Shown here in pieces: positions 34,965 through 43,701 of a stretch of 64,000 nt of DNA. Source of the stretch: Rhizobium etli CFN 42 (GTDB lineage Bacteria > Pseudomonadota > Alphaproteobacteria > Rhizobiales > Rhizobiaceae). The stretch is taken from NCBI RefSeq assembly GCF_000092045.1, contig NC_007761.1, forward strand, positions 1,057,001-1,121,000. Reading direction: 5' to 3'. The notes under the pieces were generated by a model. It ran no database searches, was not told the DNA's origin, and was given only the letters and a program-made list of their open reading frames with translations. Every line of letters starts with the position of its first letter. Position 1 is the stretch's first letter. A program made the translations under genes and the position numbers.

Positions 34965-35381
34965 ATGAGCCAAATGCCTGTCTTTCATGCCAAGTGCAGC
35001 TGCGGCGCCCTGTGCCTGGAGGTCGATGGCGATCCGGTGCACAACCACGTCTGCACGTGCACACGCTGCCAGCGCGCATCCGGCAGCGCTCTTGCCCATA
35101 ATGTGTGGTTCCGCGAGGACGACGTCCGGATCGTTTCCGGCGATTATTCCGTATGGTTTCCGCAGGGCGAAACCACGCCGGATGTGATGAAAGCCTTTTG
35201 CCGGATCTGCGGTGGAGGCGGATTTTCCAAATCCGGAACATACTTCCCCGGCACCGTCGTCATCGCCGCCGGCACCTTCGCCGATCCCTCCTTTCCTGCG
35301 CCCGATCATGTTCACTGGTGGGGCGATCGCCCGCATTGGATCGACCTCGCCGACACGATCGAGCGTCATGCCGGAAATTAG
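34965..35381 (+). CDS. GFA-family (glutathione-dependent formaldehyde-activating-like) zinc protein
   Basis: The 138-residue protein has the GFA/CENP-V zinc sites: HAKCSCGALCLEVDG, HVCTCTRCQRASGS and CRICGGGGF. Family members bind zinc; a few act in glutathione-formaldehyde chemistry, but most are uncharacterised. ATGs at 34965 and 34974 are both possible and no strong ribosome site is visible. It appears monocistronic. Confidence 0.85.
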   Translation: MSQMPVFHAKCSCGALCLEVDGDPVHNHVCTCTRCQRASGSALAHNVWFREDDVRIVSGDYSVWFPQGETTPDVMKAFCRICGGGGFSKSGTYFPGTVVIAAGTFADPSFPAPDHVHWWGDRPHWIDLADTIERHAGN

Positions 35382-35714
35382 TGGTTCGGGAACGGGGAAA
35401 GGGACCTCGATCGCAACAGCTGCGGGCTAACGCCAGGTTCCGACGCCGGCGCGGCACGCAATGGGTCGACGTCGTCATCGAAGGCTTGATTGATGTCGTC
35501 ATGATCGCAGGAAGGGAAGGACCCATCGCATGTCGCAGGAGAACTGTAGCGCGGCATTCTTACGGGGGCTTTGCCGGCAGCATACCGATCCGTAAGGATG
35601 CTTGCTTCGGCTGCCGGTCGCCGCAGCTTACGAAAATGTATAGTCCGGGCGAGGTCCCTGTGAGGTTTGAAGCGCAGGCTTGGCGCCGTCATTGCCAAGT
35701 CGAGGCCAGCTCTC
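35382..35714. other. Gene-free gap
   Basis: I see no supported gene, repeat or clear hairpin in this 333-bp stretch before the glycosyltransferase gene. Confidence 0.4.
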
Positions 35715-36611
35715 ATGAACATGCGCGCCGCACCCGCCGCCCTTATGCCGGCCATTCATCCGGTCAGCCTGCGGGTCAATACCTACCTCATCAATCTCGA
35801 CCGCGCGCCGTTGCGCCGGTTCCGAATGGAACGCCTGCTGGCGGGCTTCGGCCTTGCCTATGAGCGCGTGGCGGCGGTCGACGGTGCGGCCATAAGCCTG
35901 CCGCATCCCGGCTTCGACGAGAAATCTTATCTCAGCCGGCACGGCCGCCGGCCGAACCCTTTCGAGATCGGCTGCTATCTCAGCCATGTCGAATGCGCCC
36001 GGCGCTTCCTCGCCAGCAACGCCGAATTCGCCCTCATCCTCGAGGACGATCTCGACTTCGACGGTGATTTTGCCGAGCTGCTCGAGGCCGCGCTTCGCCA
36101 TCAGGCGCACTGGGACATTCTGCGGCTGTCGACGGTCAATTCCGGCCGGAAGCACCGGGTCGAGCCGCTGACCGCCTCGCGCTCGCTCGCCATTGCGCTG
36201 ACCCGCGAGAAGGGATCCGGCGCCTATCTGATCAACCGCCAGGCGGCGGGCTGGATTGCCGGGGCGCTGCTGCCCATGCGGCTGCCCTATGATCTCGCCT
36301 TCGACCTGGAGTTCGATGACGGTCTGCGCGCCTGCTTCGTCGATCCGCTGCCGGTGGGCCAGAGGGCCGATCCCTGCTCGCAGATCCAGGCGGGGCTTTC
36401 GGCCTACCGGCTCGGCCGCCGCCGCCCGTGGAGCGTGCTGCCCTTTCGCGCTGCTGCCGAGATCCGCCGTTTTGTCGCCCGTTTCGGCCGGCTCGCGGCA
36501 TGGCGCCTCACGCTTTCTCCGGCATCAATGGGAAGGCGATCGAAACGCGAAGGCCGGGATGATTGTCTGCCAGCGCAATCTCGGCCGAATGCAGTTCGGC
36601 GATTGCCTTGA
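35715..36611 (+). CDS. Glycosyltransferase family 25 (LgtB/LOS-type)
   Basis: The 298-residue protein begins the GT25 domain with NTYLINLDRAPLRRFRM, followed by NPFEIGCYLSHVECARRFLA and ALILEDDLDFDGDFAELLE, the family's donor-binding acidic motif. It would add a sugar to lipooligosaccharide or another glycan. The last ~35 codons run antisense through the 3' end of the sensor-kinase gene, so the C-terminal tail beyond about residue 264 is suspicious. The start at 35715 or the nearby 35721 is plausible. Confidence 0.82.
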   Translation: MNMRAAPAALMPAIHPVSLRVNTYLINLDRAPLRRFRMERLLAGFGLAYERVAAVDGAAISLPHPGFDEKSYLSRHGRRPNPFEIGCYLSHVECARRFLASNAEFALILEDDLDFDGDFAELLEAALRHQAHWDILRLSTVNSGRKHRVEPLTASRSLAIALTREKGSGAYLINRQAAGWIAGALLPMRLPYDLAFDLEFDDGLRACFVDPLPVGQRADPCSQIQAGLSAYRLGRRRPWSVLPFRAAAEIRRFVARFGRLAAWRLTLSPASMGRRSKREGRDDCLPAQSRPNAVRRLP

Positions 36612-37905
36612 CGAGGCTGAGACCGAGGCCGCTGCCTGGCGTCGTGCGGCTCTTGTCGATCCGGTAGAGGCGCCGGAAGACCTTGTCCCTTTCCTCGGCG
36701 GGGATGCCGGGGCCGGTATCGGCGACCGAGAGAATGGCGCGGTCCTCCTGGCGGCGGAGCGAAAGGGTGATGCGGGTTCCGGCCGCGCAGTGGTTGATCG
36801 CGTTCTCCACCAGATTGGCGATCATCTGCGTCAAGAGATCGCGGTCGCCCCAGATGACGGCGGGAGCGCGCCCGGCGATCCGGAACGACTGCCCGGCATC
36901 TTCGGCGACATCGACATAGACCTCGGAGATGACGCTCAGAACGGCGTCGAGATCGGTCGCCTGGAAACGCTCCTTGCGGGCGCCGGCCTCGATCTGGGAA
37001 ATGCGCAGCAGCGCCTCGAAGGTGGCGTTGATCCGGTCGCTCTCGTTTCGCGCTTCATCAAGCAGAGCCGAAACATCCGCCTGCTGCTCGTTTCCGGCCA
37101 CGGCGGCATCCAGCGTCAGGCGCAGCCTGTTGAGCGGTGTTTTCAGATCGTGGGCGATATCGGCGCTGACCTGCCGCATGCTCTCGACCAGCCTCTGCAG
37201 CCGCTCCAGCGCCGCGTTGATCTGGATCGCCACCGTATCGAGATCGTCGCCGTTGCCGGTGATCGGAATGCGGGCGTCGAGCGCGCCGTGAGAGACGTCA
37301 TTCATGGTGTTGGCGACCCGGTCCAGCCGCGCCTGAGCGCGAACGGCGAGAAAGACGCCGCCGCCAATCGCCGTCGCCACGACGATTGCTGCCGCCCATT
37401 CGAAGCTCACCAGCACGATCCGCAGCATCTCGTCGGCATCGTTGAAGTTCTCGGCCACCACAAGGCTGTAGGGGCCGACCGTCGATACCTGCATGCGATA
37501 GCGTTCATGCCCCTTCAGCCCGACATCGCCCGAGGTGACGGTATAGACGCCGTTCGGGATGCGCGGTGCCGCGAAATTGCCGGCAAGCTTGCGCCCGCCG
37601 GCATCCGTCAGCGAATAGAGCCCGTCGGAGGTCGACTGGAAACTCGCATAATTGTTCAGCGTGTTGATCAGGTCCGCGGTGTCGCCGGGCTCGTAGGTCG
37701 AGACGATGAGCGAATTCATTTCGTTGAGCGACTGGTCGACATCGCGGCCAAGGCCGAGGCTGAGAATGTGATAGATGATCGCGCCGCTGAAGATGAAAGC
37801 GACCACGAAGAGCACGCCGAAGGTGACGGCCAAGCGGAAGGGCGTGCTCCTGCGCAGGCTAGAGCATGATGCCGAAAAGTGTGCGCGGTTTTCGGACGAA
37901 ATCAT
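36508..37905 (-). CDS. Sensor histidine kinase (HAMP, HisKA, HATPase)
   Basis: The 465-residue kinase has two membrane segments (~26-46 and ~163-187) flanking a periplasmic domain, a HAMP region, the phosphoacceptor motif QVSADIAHDLKTPL with His252, and ATP-binding boxes NLVENAINHC and DTGPGIP. It is paired with the OmpR-type regulator just upstream, so the signal is sensed in the periplasm. Its only obvious start, ATG at 37905, lies inside a RIME-like repeat, so its first ~15 residues are repeat-encoded. Signal and targets are unknown. Confidence 0.92.
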   Translation of the reverse strand: MISSENRAHFSASCSSLRRSTPFRLAVTFGVLFVVAFIFSGAIIYHILSLGLGRDVDQSLNEMNSLIVSTYEPGDTADLINTLNNYASFQSTSDGLYSLTDAGGRKLAGNFAAPRIPNGVYTVTSGDVGLKGHERYRMQVSTVGPYSLVVAENFNDADEMLRIVLVSFEWAAAIVVATAIGGGVFLAVRAQARLDRVANTMNDVSHGALDARIPITGNGDDLDTVAIQINAALERLQRLVESMRQVSADIAHDLKTPLNRLRLTLDAAVAGNEQQADVSALLDEARNESDRINATFEALLRISQIEAGARKERFQATDLDAVLSVISEVYVDVAEDAGQSFRIAGRAPAVIWGDRDLLTQMIANLVENAINHCAAGTRITLSLRRQEDRAILSVADTGPGIPAEERDKVFRRLYRIDKSRTTPGSGLGLSLVKAIAELHSAEIALADNHPGLRVSIAFPLMPEKA

Positions 37906-37964
37906 GCTCTTACTCTTTGAATTGCGAATAGGATTTGAGATTTCAGGCGGATGGGCCTGAAATC
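37861..37964. repeat. Composite palindromic repeat (RIME-like), copy 2
   Basis: Palindrome one, 37861-37910, runs from AGAGCATGAT to ATCATGCTCT. Palindrome two, 37939-37964, is GATTTCAGG and CCTGAAATC around GCGGATGGG, less one base. The order and spacing match copy 1 at 447-559 in reverse orientation. It occupies the whole junction between the response-regulator stop codon (37963-37965) and the kinase start. Confidence 0.75.
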
Positions 37965-38655
37965 ATCCTGTTCGAGGCGCATGCAGGCTGTATCCGGTGT
38001 TGCGAATCGTATGCAGAAGCTGGGCCTGGAACGGCTTGTCGACCTTGGCCCTGAGGCGGCTGATATGGGTCTCCACGACGCTGGTCTTCGGGTCGAAGTG
38101 GAAATCCCAGACCCGCTCCAGGAGCATGGTTTTGGTGATGACACGGCCTTCGCCGCGCATCAGCACCTCGAGCAGGGTGAATTCGCGCGGCTGCAGCTCG
38201 ATCGCCTGGCCGGCGCGCCGCGCCTCCCGCCGGATCAGATCGAGCTCCAGATCGGCGACCTTCAAGACCGTGCGCTGCTCCTGCACCGGCGGGCGCCGGC
38301 CGAGCGCATTGACGCGCGCCAGAAGCTCGGAGAAGGCGAAAGGTTTGGTGAGATAATCGTCGCCGCCGGCCTCCAGCCCCTCGACCCGGTCGTCGACGCC
38401 GCCGATCGAGGTCAGGAACAGCGCCGGCGTGCCGACCTTGGCGGCGCGCAACGAGCGGATGATCGCCAGCCCATCGAGACCCGGCAGCATGCGATCGACG
38501 ACGATGACGTCATAGGCCTCGCGCTGCGCCTGAAATAACCCGTCGCGGCCGTCGCCGAACACGTCACAGACGTGCCCGGCCTCCGTGAAGCCCTTGGCGA
38601 TATAGTCGGACGTCTTGATATCGTCCTCGATAAGCAGGATTCGCATCGGCCGCAT
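37963..38655 (-). CDS. OmpR/PhoB-family response regulator
   Basis: The 230-residue protein has a receiver domain (MRILLIEDD start, phosphoacceptor Asp54 in VIVVDRMLPGLDG) and a C-terminal winged helix (LQPREFTLLEVLMRGEGRVI, then SVVETHISRLRAKVDKPF). It is the cognate partner of the kinase immediately downstream; 57 bp separate the genes, filled by a RIME-like repeat. I chose the ATG at 38655 for its GAGG ribosome site; 38646 and 38676 are alternatives. Confidence 0.92.
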   Translation of the reverse strand: MRPMRILLIEDDIKTSDYIAKGFTEAGHVCDVFGDGRDGLFQAQREAYDVIVVDRMLPGLDGLAIIRSLRAAKVGTPALFLTSIGGVDDRVEGLEAGGDDYLTKPFAFSELLARVNALGRRPPVQEQRTVLKVADLELDLIRREARRAGQAIELQPREFTLLEVLMRGEGRVITKTMLLERVWDFHFDPKTSVVETHISRLRAKVDKPFQAQLLHTIRNTGYSLHAPRTG

Positions 38656-38908
38656 CCCGGATGCCTCGTGCGGCAAGATCTAGCCGAGAGGGTGGCCGGG
38701 CGGCAACTTAACGATTGGTAAGGGGAGGGCGCATCGCGCTCCACCGGGAGGTTCGAGCTCGAGCGTGACATGGCCTCCCCGCAAAGAGGGGCTCACTGCT
38801 GCTGGTTGTCCGTCCGGCCGCCCACTGCCGTTCCACGCTGACACGGCCAGGGAACAACCAAGCATCAGCGAAAAACTCTCATCGTCCACGTGCTCATGCT
38901 TGCTCCGA

Positions 38909-40246
38909 TCAGCTGGTTATCCGCGGGGCGCTGACGATCTTGCGGAACAGGGCTTCCATTGCCTCTTCAATGCCTTCGGTGGGACTGACCGCGAAATAGA
39001 AGCCGGGGGTTGCGCATTCTTCCATTTTTGCGGCGATGCGGGTCTCGAAGGGCTTGACCCAGTCCTTGTAAAAGCCGTTGTCGGGCAGGGGCAGATAGGT
39101 CGTATAGAGGACGGCGACCTTGATGCCGCGATCTTTGAGCTTCTTGCAATAAGTCGTGTCGATCGGTTCGATGCATCGTCCGCCGTTTGCGCCTTTCGGG
39201 CTGGTGCAGCCGGTCGGCTTATAGCTGTCGCCAACGCCGTCAGCGACGAAAAAGACGATCTTCTGGCGATCGGCATTGCTGGTGCCCGTGCCGATGTTCC
39301 CCTTGATCTCGCCTTCGATCCCTTTCAGCGCTTCGTCAAAGCTCGTCTGCTGGTCGCTGTAATAGTTCTGATAGGGAATGCTCATCAGTTTGATCATATT
39401 CGCGGCGGCCGCCACGGCGCCAAGATCATAGTTCAGGTCGGAGACCTTGAAGAGCTTCGCGGCTTTGGCGTCCTGCGCGGTCTTGCCGGACGTATAGGCA
39501 GCGACCCTGAATTGGCTAGGCATGGACTGCGTGTCCTTTGCCTTGGCCATCAGGGCTTTCACGGCAGAGGCGACCACGTCGATACGGATGGTCACGCCGT
39601 TATTGCGTGCGACATTGTAGTAGCTGTTCTTGTCCTCGACGCCCTTTTCAGAAACGATGTGGCATGCGAAGGCGCAGTTTTTATCCTTGCCGCCATCATG
39701 GCCGTTTGCCGTCGCCTTTTTCATCGCGGTGATGTCGTCGGTGGTGGCCGCAACGCCCATCGACGGGGTGTTGTCCAGCAGCATGAAGAAATCCATGTAG
39801 GACGGGGTCTGATACTGGGCGGTTGCCGCTCCGGTCACGGCGATCTCATCAAATCCCATCACCTGCATGAAGGTCGTGGGCATCGTCGCGTTGAAGGACA
39901 CGGTCGAGCTGAGTGTGTCGCCCTTTTTCTGAACGCTGATATCGACGGTCACGGGCGCGTCGCCCTGTTTTTTGGACATCTGCGAAAAGAAGATCTTCTG
40001 GGCTTCGGATTTTCCGAGCGTCAGCGACCCGTCGCCCGACATCGTATTGGCCTGTGCCGCCGCCTCTGACGTCGGTGTAATCGATCCCACCGCTGCCGCA
40101 TCCGCAGCGGCATAGAGTTCGGTCCGAAGCGACAGGGCGCTGGCAAAATCAACGGCCGTCCCCGCCGCCCCCAGCAATGGGACGACGAGGAGCGCCGTCA
40201 TAATTCCGAAGTTGCCGGATCGGTCGAAGATGAAACGAAGCAACAT
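38909..40246 (-). CDS. TadG-like pilus-associated protein with vWA region
   Basis: The 445-residue protein begins with a Tad-type N-terminus (FIFDRSGNFGIMTALLVVPL), one membrane helix at about 14-38, and continues with a von Willebrand A-like domain: DFFMLLDNTPSMGVAA as a MIDAS-type segment and KIVFFVADGVGD later. TadG-like proteins are envelope-associated minor pseudopilin-related proteins. No other tad/cpa gene is in the window, so it is an orphan copy. The start at 40246 places the hydrophobic helix as expected. Confidence 0.85.
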   Translation of the reverse strand: MLLRFIFDRSGNFGIMTALLVVPLLGAAGTAVDFASALSLRTELYAAADAAAVGSITPTSEAAAQANTMSGDGSLTLGKSEAQKIFFSQMSKKQGDAPVTVDISVQKKGDTLSSTVSFNATMPTTFMQVMGFDEIAVTGAATAQYQTPSYMDFFMLLDNTPSMGVAATTDDITAMKKATANGHDGGKDKNCAFACHIVSEKGVEDKNSYYNVARNNGVTIRIDVVASAVKALMAKAKDTQSMPSQFRVAAYTSGKTAQDAKAAKLFKVSDLNYDLGAVAAAANMIKLMSIPYQNYYSDQQTSFDEALKGIEGEIKGNIGTGTSNADRQKIVFFVADGVGDSYKPTGCTSPKGANGGRCIEPIDTTYCKKLKDRGIKVAVLYTTYLPLPDNGFYKDWVKPFETRIAAKMEECATPGFYFAVSPTEGIEEAMEALFRKIVSAPRITS

Positions 40247-40530
40247 AAAAGGCGGCCTTCCCCTGGTGGCTGTGTCACAACCGAGCGGCGATCACTAGCG
40301 GCGGAACTTAAACCAAAGGCAAAGACGTATGGTTGTGTTGTAACTAAATTGCTGCAGAACGCGGTCGCCATCATCCGCGCCGCGGTCGCGTCTGCCTTTT
40401 GATCAGAAAACACGCCGGTTGCATCGAACCAGAGGGGTGGCGGCAGCCTTGCGAAGGTGTGAAAAAGCTGGACGATGCGTATTGCCCCCAACCGCCAACC
40501 GGCGCGTAGCCGTTGGCAATGGCAGCGAAA

Positions 40531-41625
40531 TCACGTCGGCCGAGTTTCGGCTCTCAACTTCTCCAGATCGGGCATCTCCGACCCAAGAGCCTTGCCGAGC
40601 GCTTCGACACCCTTATGAGGGAGCCTCAGGAGACCTTGGCAGAGGCCGTCTTTCCATGAATCCCCTCGATCCCACGCTTCCGCCCAAGCATCTGTCAGCT
40701 CGGAGTCATGGCGTGTCTCGACGAGGGCTTGGAAAAGCAGCGACGCCTGCGTGAGGTCTTTGTCCGCTTTTACGCGTCCGAGAGTGTCCGTGAGCCTTCT
40801 GGACGATACGATGAGCTTATGAACGGCATATCGCTCGGGGGCGGGAACGAGGACGTTCACCCCCTCGCGGAAGAGCAGCACCGTGCGCACGGGCTCGTAG
40901 ATCAAGTAGTCCAGGAAGCGCAGATTTTCCGCCGACGCACCGCCGAGGGCAGGCATGGGGGAGGGTTTGCCGGTATGTTCATCCGATCCGCGGTTCCCCG
41001 TCAGGAATTCCACCCGATACCCCCTGGCGTTCTGAAAGGCGACAACCTTGGCTCTGTCTGCCTCATGAGGAACGGCCCGGAATTCGGGATCAATCGACTG
41101 GAGGACGTCGAGAACCGGAGGCAGGCTGTCCTGGACACCTGCAGAAATAGCAAAGTCCTGCGCGAAGTCCGCGTCTCCTGTCTGCATGGCGGATGAGGGC
41201 AGGCGAACGCCGAGCATCCCCGCATAGGTGCTGAATGCCACCGACCCGATCAGGACTGCACGCAGACGGAACAAGCCCGCATCCGCGAGGGCTTTGGTGA
41301 TGTCTCCCGCGAAATTATCGGGACCCGGGAGGCCGGCACGACGGAGCGTGCTGACCATGCGCCTGCGCTCCCGGACATTATCCTTGATCTCCTTGTGGGC
41401 CTTCACCCGCGCTGTGATCGCTTCGTCGCTCTGTGGACCGACATAGCTTCGCTTGTCCTTGCCTTCGGGCGTCGGGAGATCGAAATACCAGTAATCGCGG
41501 TCCTTCACGGTGACGGTCACAAACCATCCTTCCAATGGGAAGTCCGACAAAAACTGCCCGTCCAAGGTCCGCTGCGCCAGTTCGGCGAACATTGTCCTAT
41601 AGCTGATGTCGATCTCTTTCATCAT
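40531..41625 (-). CDS. GSU2403-type nucleotidyltransferase-fold protein
   Basis: The 364-residue protein has a nucleotidyltransferase core: LRAVLIGSVAFSTYAGMLGV followed by QTGDADFAQDFAIS, whose two Asp residues fit the GS...DxD pattern. I recognise it as the GSU2403-type family, related in fold to AbiEii-like toxins, but no AbiEi-type antitoxin gene is adjacent. The start is placed at 41625 (ATG-ATG at 41625/41622). Upstream, 93-171 bp away, lie two copies of a 29-bp inverted repeat, probably its control region. Confidence 0.78.
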   Translation of the reverse strand: MMKEIDISYRTMFAELAQRTLDGQFLSDFPLEGWFVTVTVKDRDYWYFDLPTPEGKDKRSYVGPQSDEAITARVKAHKEIKDNVRERRRMVSTLRRAGLPGPDNFAGDITKALADAGLFRLRAVLIGSVAFSTYAGMLGVRLPSSAMQTGDADFAQDFAISAGVQDSLPPVLDVLQSIDPEFRAVPHEADRAKVVAFQNARGYRVEFLTGNRGSDEHTGKPSPMPALGGASAENLRFLDYLIYEPVRTVLLFREGVNVLVPAPERYAVHKLIVSSRRLTDTLGRVKADKDLTQASLLFQALVETRHDSELTDAWAEAWDRGDSWKDGLCQGLLRLPHKGVEALGKALGSEMPDLEKLRAETRPT

Positions 41626-41717
41626 CGGCAATTTGTCCCTTTCGAGTGCACCGGCCATCCACACGGATCGAAGCGGCGTTCCCGCTTAAGTGTAGTCCTC
41701 GCTCGTCTCACATTCGC

Positions 41718-41796
41718 GTTATAAGTATCTGCCAAAACCTTATAACTCCCTTTGACCGCGATCTCCAGTTATACGTTCCTGCCAAAACCTTATAAC
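41718..41796 (-). promoter_or_regulatory. Duplicated inverted repeats upstream of the nucleotidyltransferase gene
   Basis: Two 29-bp elements at 41718-41746 and 41768-41796, 50 bp apart, share GTTATAAGGTTTTGGCAG when read on the minus strand. Each is an inverted repeat with GTTATA and TATAAC ends. The even spacing and position suggest operator sites for a regulator not identified here. Confidence 0.65.
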
Positions 41797-41820
41797 GCGT
41801 CGGCAAGTCTCGATCAGCCG

Positions 41821-42054
41821 CGGGCATGGATCCACGCTCGATCCTCGAGGCGCAATGCTGAGGACGACGGAGGTTGGAGCGATCTTCTGCCGAATTCGCA
41901 GCGGGCGCAGCGGATAGGCATCGGGTAGCTGTGCATGATGATGTCCTGGCAGCGAGATCAGAAGGTGTGATTCCATCCCGGTTTGCCGAGTTTCACCCTT
42001 GCCGGAGAAGCACTCCCACCCGCCGTCTTCCTCGGGCCTGACCCGAGGACCCAG
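41821..42054. repeat. Two members of the palindromic repeat family
   Basis: A diverged copy lies at 41821-41876 (CATGGATCC ... GAGGACGACGGAGG) and a better one at 42021-42054 (TTCCTCGGG-CCTGA-CCCGAGGAC). They resemble the copies at 11801-12056. The rest of the 41797-42100 gap has no gene I can support. Confidence 0.6.
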
Positions 42055-42100
42055 TTCCGTCGGCGGCGTCATCGAAAATGTATTTGTGCTCTAAGGTCCG

Positions 42101-42445
42101 TCAACCCGTCTTAAGCTGCTCGGGAAGCTGGCCGTAAGCCGTTAGAATCGCCCTGACCAGCCCGGGGAAGCGCTCGTCGAGCTCCGCGCAGCGGGTCTGG
42201 TTGCGCATCTCGACGCCTTGACGTTCGCTGCGGATCAGGCCGGATTCGCGCAGCACCTTGAAATGGTTCGACAGCGACGATTTCGGAATGACGCGGTCGC
42301 CGAGATCGGCGAGCGCAGAACAGGTGCCGCCACAGGCGGTGCCGGCGAGCTTGGCGAATATCGCGACGCGCTCCGGATCGGAGAGCGCATAAAGGATCGC
42401 CTCGGGTTTTATGTCCTCCAGGGCTGGGTGAAAGAACGGTCGCAT
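42101..42445 (-). CDS. ArsR-family transcriptional regulator
   Basis: The 114-residue winged-helix protein has the ArsR pattern LYALSDPERVAIFAKLAG, then IPKSSLSNHFKVLRESGLI as recognition helix. Cysteines at TACGGTCSAL might bind a metal or sense redox state, but this is not shown. It is divergent from an SDR gene and an inverted repeat lies between them, so it likely regulates that gene. Start ATG at 42445. Confidence 0.9.
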   Translation of the reverse strand: MRPFFHPALEDIKPEAILYALSDPERVAIFAKLAGTACGGTCSALADLGDRVIPKSSLSNHFKVLRESGLIRSERQGVEMRNQTRCAELDERFPGLVRAILTAYGQLPEQLKTG

Positions 42446-42481
42446 AAATTTTATATAGCCTCCCTTGACATCGAGATCAAC

Positions 42482-42507
42482 AGTTCCGAATTTCTGAACT
42501 ACGGAAC
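42482..42507. promoter_or_regulatory. Inverted repeat in the arsR-type/SDR divergent promoter
   Basis: GTTCCG (42483-42488) and CGGAAC (42502-42507) form the outer repeat, with AGTTC/GAACT nested within it. A TTGACA at 42465 gives a likely -35 for the SDR gene. ArsR binding is inferred. Confidence 0.5.
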
Positions 42508-42552
42508 AGGGGCGCCAATTCCGGCGGCCGTCCGGATTAGAAGGAACAAGAC

Positions 42553-43299
42553 ATGGCTAAGCTCACAGGAAAGGTCGCAGTGGTAACGGGAGCCTCCAAG
42601 GGTATCGGCGCCGCGATTGCCAAGGCAATGGCGGCCGAAGGTGCTGAGGTGGTGGTCAATTACGCATCGAGCAAGGCCGGAGCCGACGCCGTGGTCGAGG
42701 CGATCGGCGCGGCGGGCGGCAAAGCCATCGCGGTGCAGGGCGACGTTTCCAAGGCCGAACAGGCGCAGGGCGTGGTCGATGCCGCGGTCAGGGAATTCGG
42801 CAAGCTCGACGTGCTGGTCAACAATTCCGGCGTCTATGAATTCGCCCCCATCGGCGAGGTGACCGAGGAGCATTATCGCCGCATGTTCGACGTCAATGTT
42901 CTCGGCGTTCTCCTGACCACCCAGGCAGCGGCCAAGCATCTCGGCGAGGGCGGCAGCGTCATCAACATCTCCTCGGTGGTCACCAGCCTGGGGCTGCCGG
43001 CCTCGGCCGTCTACACCGGCACCAAGGGAGCCGTCGAGGGCATCAACAGCGTGCTTGCCAAGGAGCTTGGCCCGCGCAAGATCCGCGTCAACGCCATCCT
43101 GCCGGGCATGGTCGAGACCGAGGGCACCCACACGGCCGGCGTCATCGGCTCGGATTTGCAACAGACCATGGTCGCCCAGACGCCGCTCGGCCGCATCGGC
43201 CAGCCGGACGATATCGCCGACATTGCCGTCTTCCTCGCTTCCGACGATGCCCGCTGGCTGACTGGCGAACGCCTGGTCGCGAGCGGCGGTTTCCGCTGA
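42553..43299 (+). CDS. SDR-family oxidoreductase (FabG/glucose dehydrogenase-like)
   Basis: The 248-residue SDR has VVTGASKGIGAAIAKAM for cofactor binding, LVNNSGVYEFAP, the catalytic YTGTKGA with Ser upstream (INISSVVTS), and the C-terminal ARWLTGERLVASGGFR. A 3-oxoacyl-ACP reductase or glucose/alcohol dehydrogenase-like activity is likely; exact substrate unknown. AGAAGGAAC precedes the ATG. It is controlled by the adjacent ArsR-type regulator by position. Confidence 0.9.
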   Translation: MAKLTGKVAVVTGASKGIGAAIAKAMAAEGAEVVVNYASSKAGADAVVEAIGAAGGKAIAVQGDVSKAEQAQGVVDAAVREFGKLDVLVNNSGVYEFAPIGEVTEEHYRRMFDVNVLGVLLTTQAAAKHLGEGGSVINISSVVTSLGLPASAVYTGTKGAVEGINSVLAKELGPRKIRVNAILPGMVETEGTHTAGVIGSDLQQTMVAQTPLGRIGQPDDIADIAVFLASDDARWLTGERLVASGGFR

Positions 43300-43360
43300 G
43301 CCGGGGGTGAAAAGCGCGCGCTTCTTGAGCGCGCGCATACTCGGATACCGGTCCACCCAC

Positions 43361-43450
43361 CCTCCGTCGTCCTCGGGCTGCCCCGAGGACCCACGGCAGC
43401 ATCATCGGCTGTCGCCAGGGATTCGAGGCTCAAGGCCTGGGATGACGAGG
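43361..43450. repeat. Two further palindromic repeat copies
   Basis: One at 43361-43395 (GTCCTCGGG-CTG-CCCCGAGGAC) and a diverged one at 43417-43450 (GATTCGAGGCTCAAGG, then GGGATGACGAGG). Both belong to the family at 11801-12056. The remainder of the 43300-43701 gap shows no gene I can support. Confidence 0.65.
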
Positions 43451-43701
43451 CCGGAGGTGCGTTTCCGCCCAACTCGCCGGCGGCGGCTTTGGCGCAATCA
43501 TCGCCAGCGCTGTTTGCTTCGCACCTTGACTAGGCGCGTATTGCCGTTTCGAATAAGAGCGCTGTGGCAGAGATGGCAGAAATGCGCCCTCTTATCAGTC
43601 GTAATGGCAGACCTTGTTGTCCAATCGACACGCCAACGCTGCCCCGGCAGTGCTTCGACTTTCGCGGGGCGGCAATCACGACTGGCAGGCGAGGGATCGC
43701 C

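Noticed and set aside
34518..35369. 283-residue minus-strand frame
   Set aside because: It is antisense to the GFA gene and to non-coding sequence, and shows no domain pattern.
36256..37869. 537-residue plus-strand frame
   Set aside because: Antisense to the histidine kinase; Arg/Gly/Asp-rich without domain signals.
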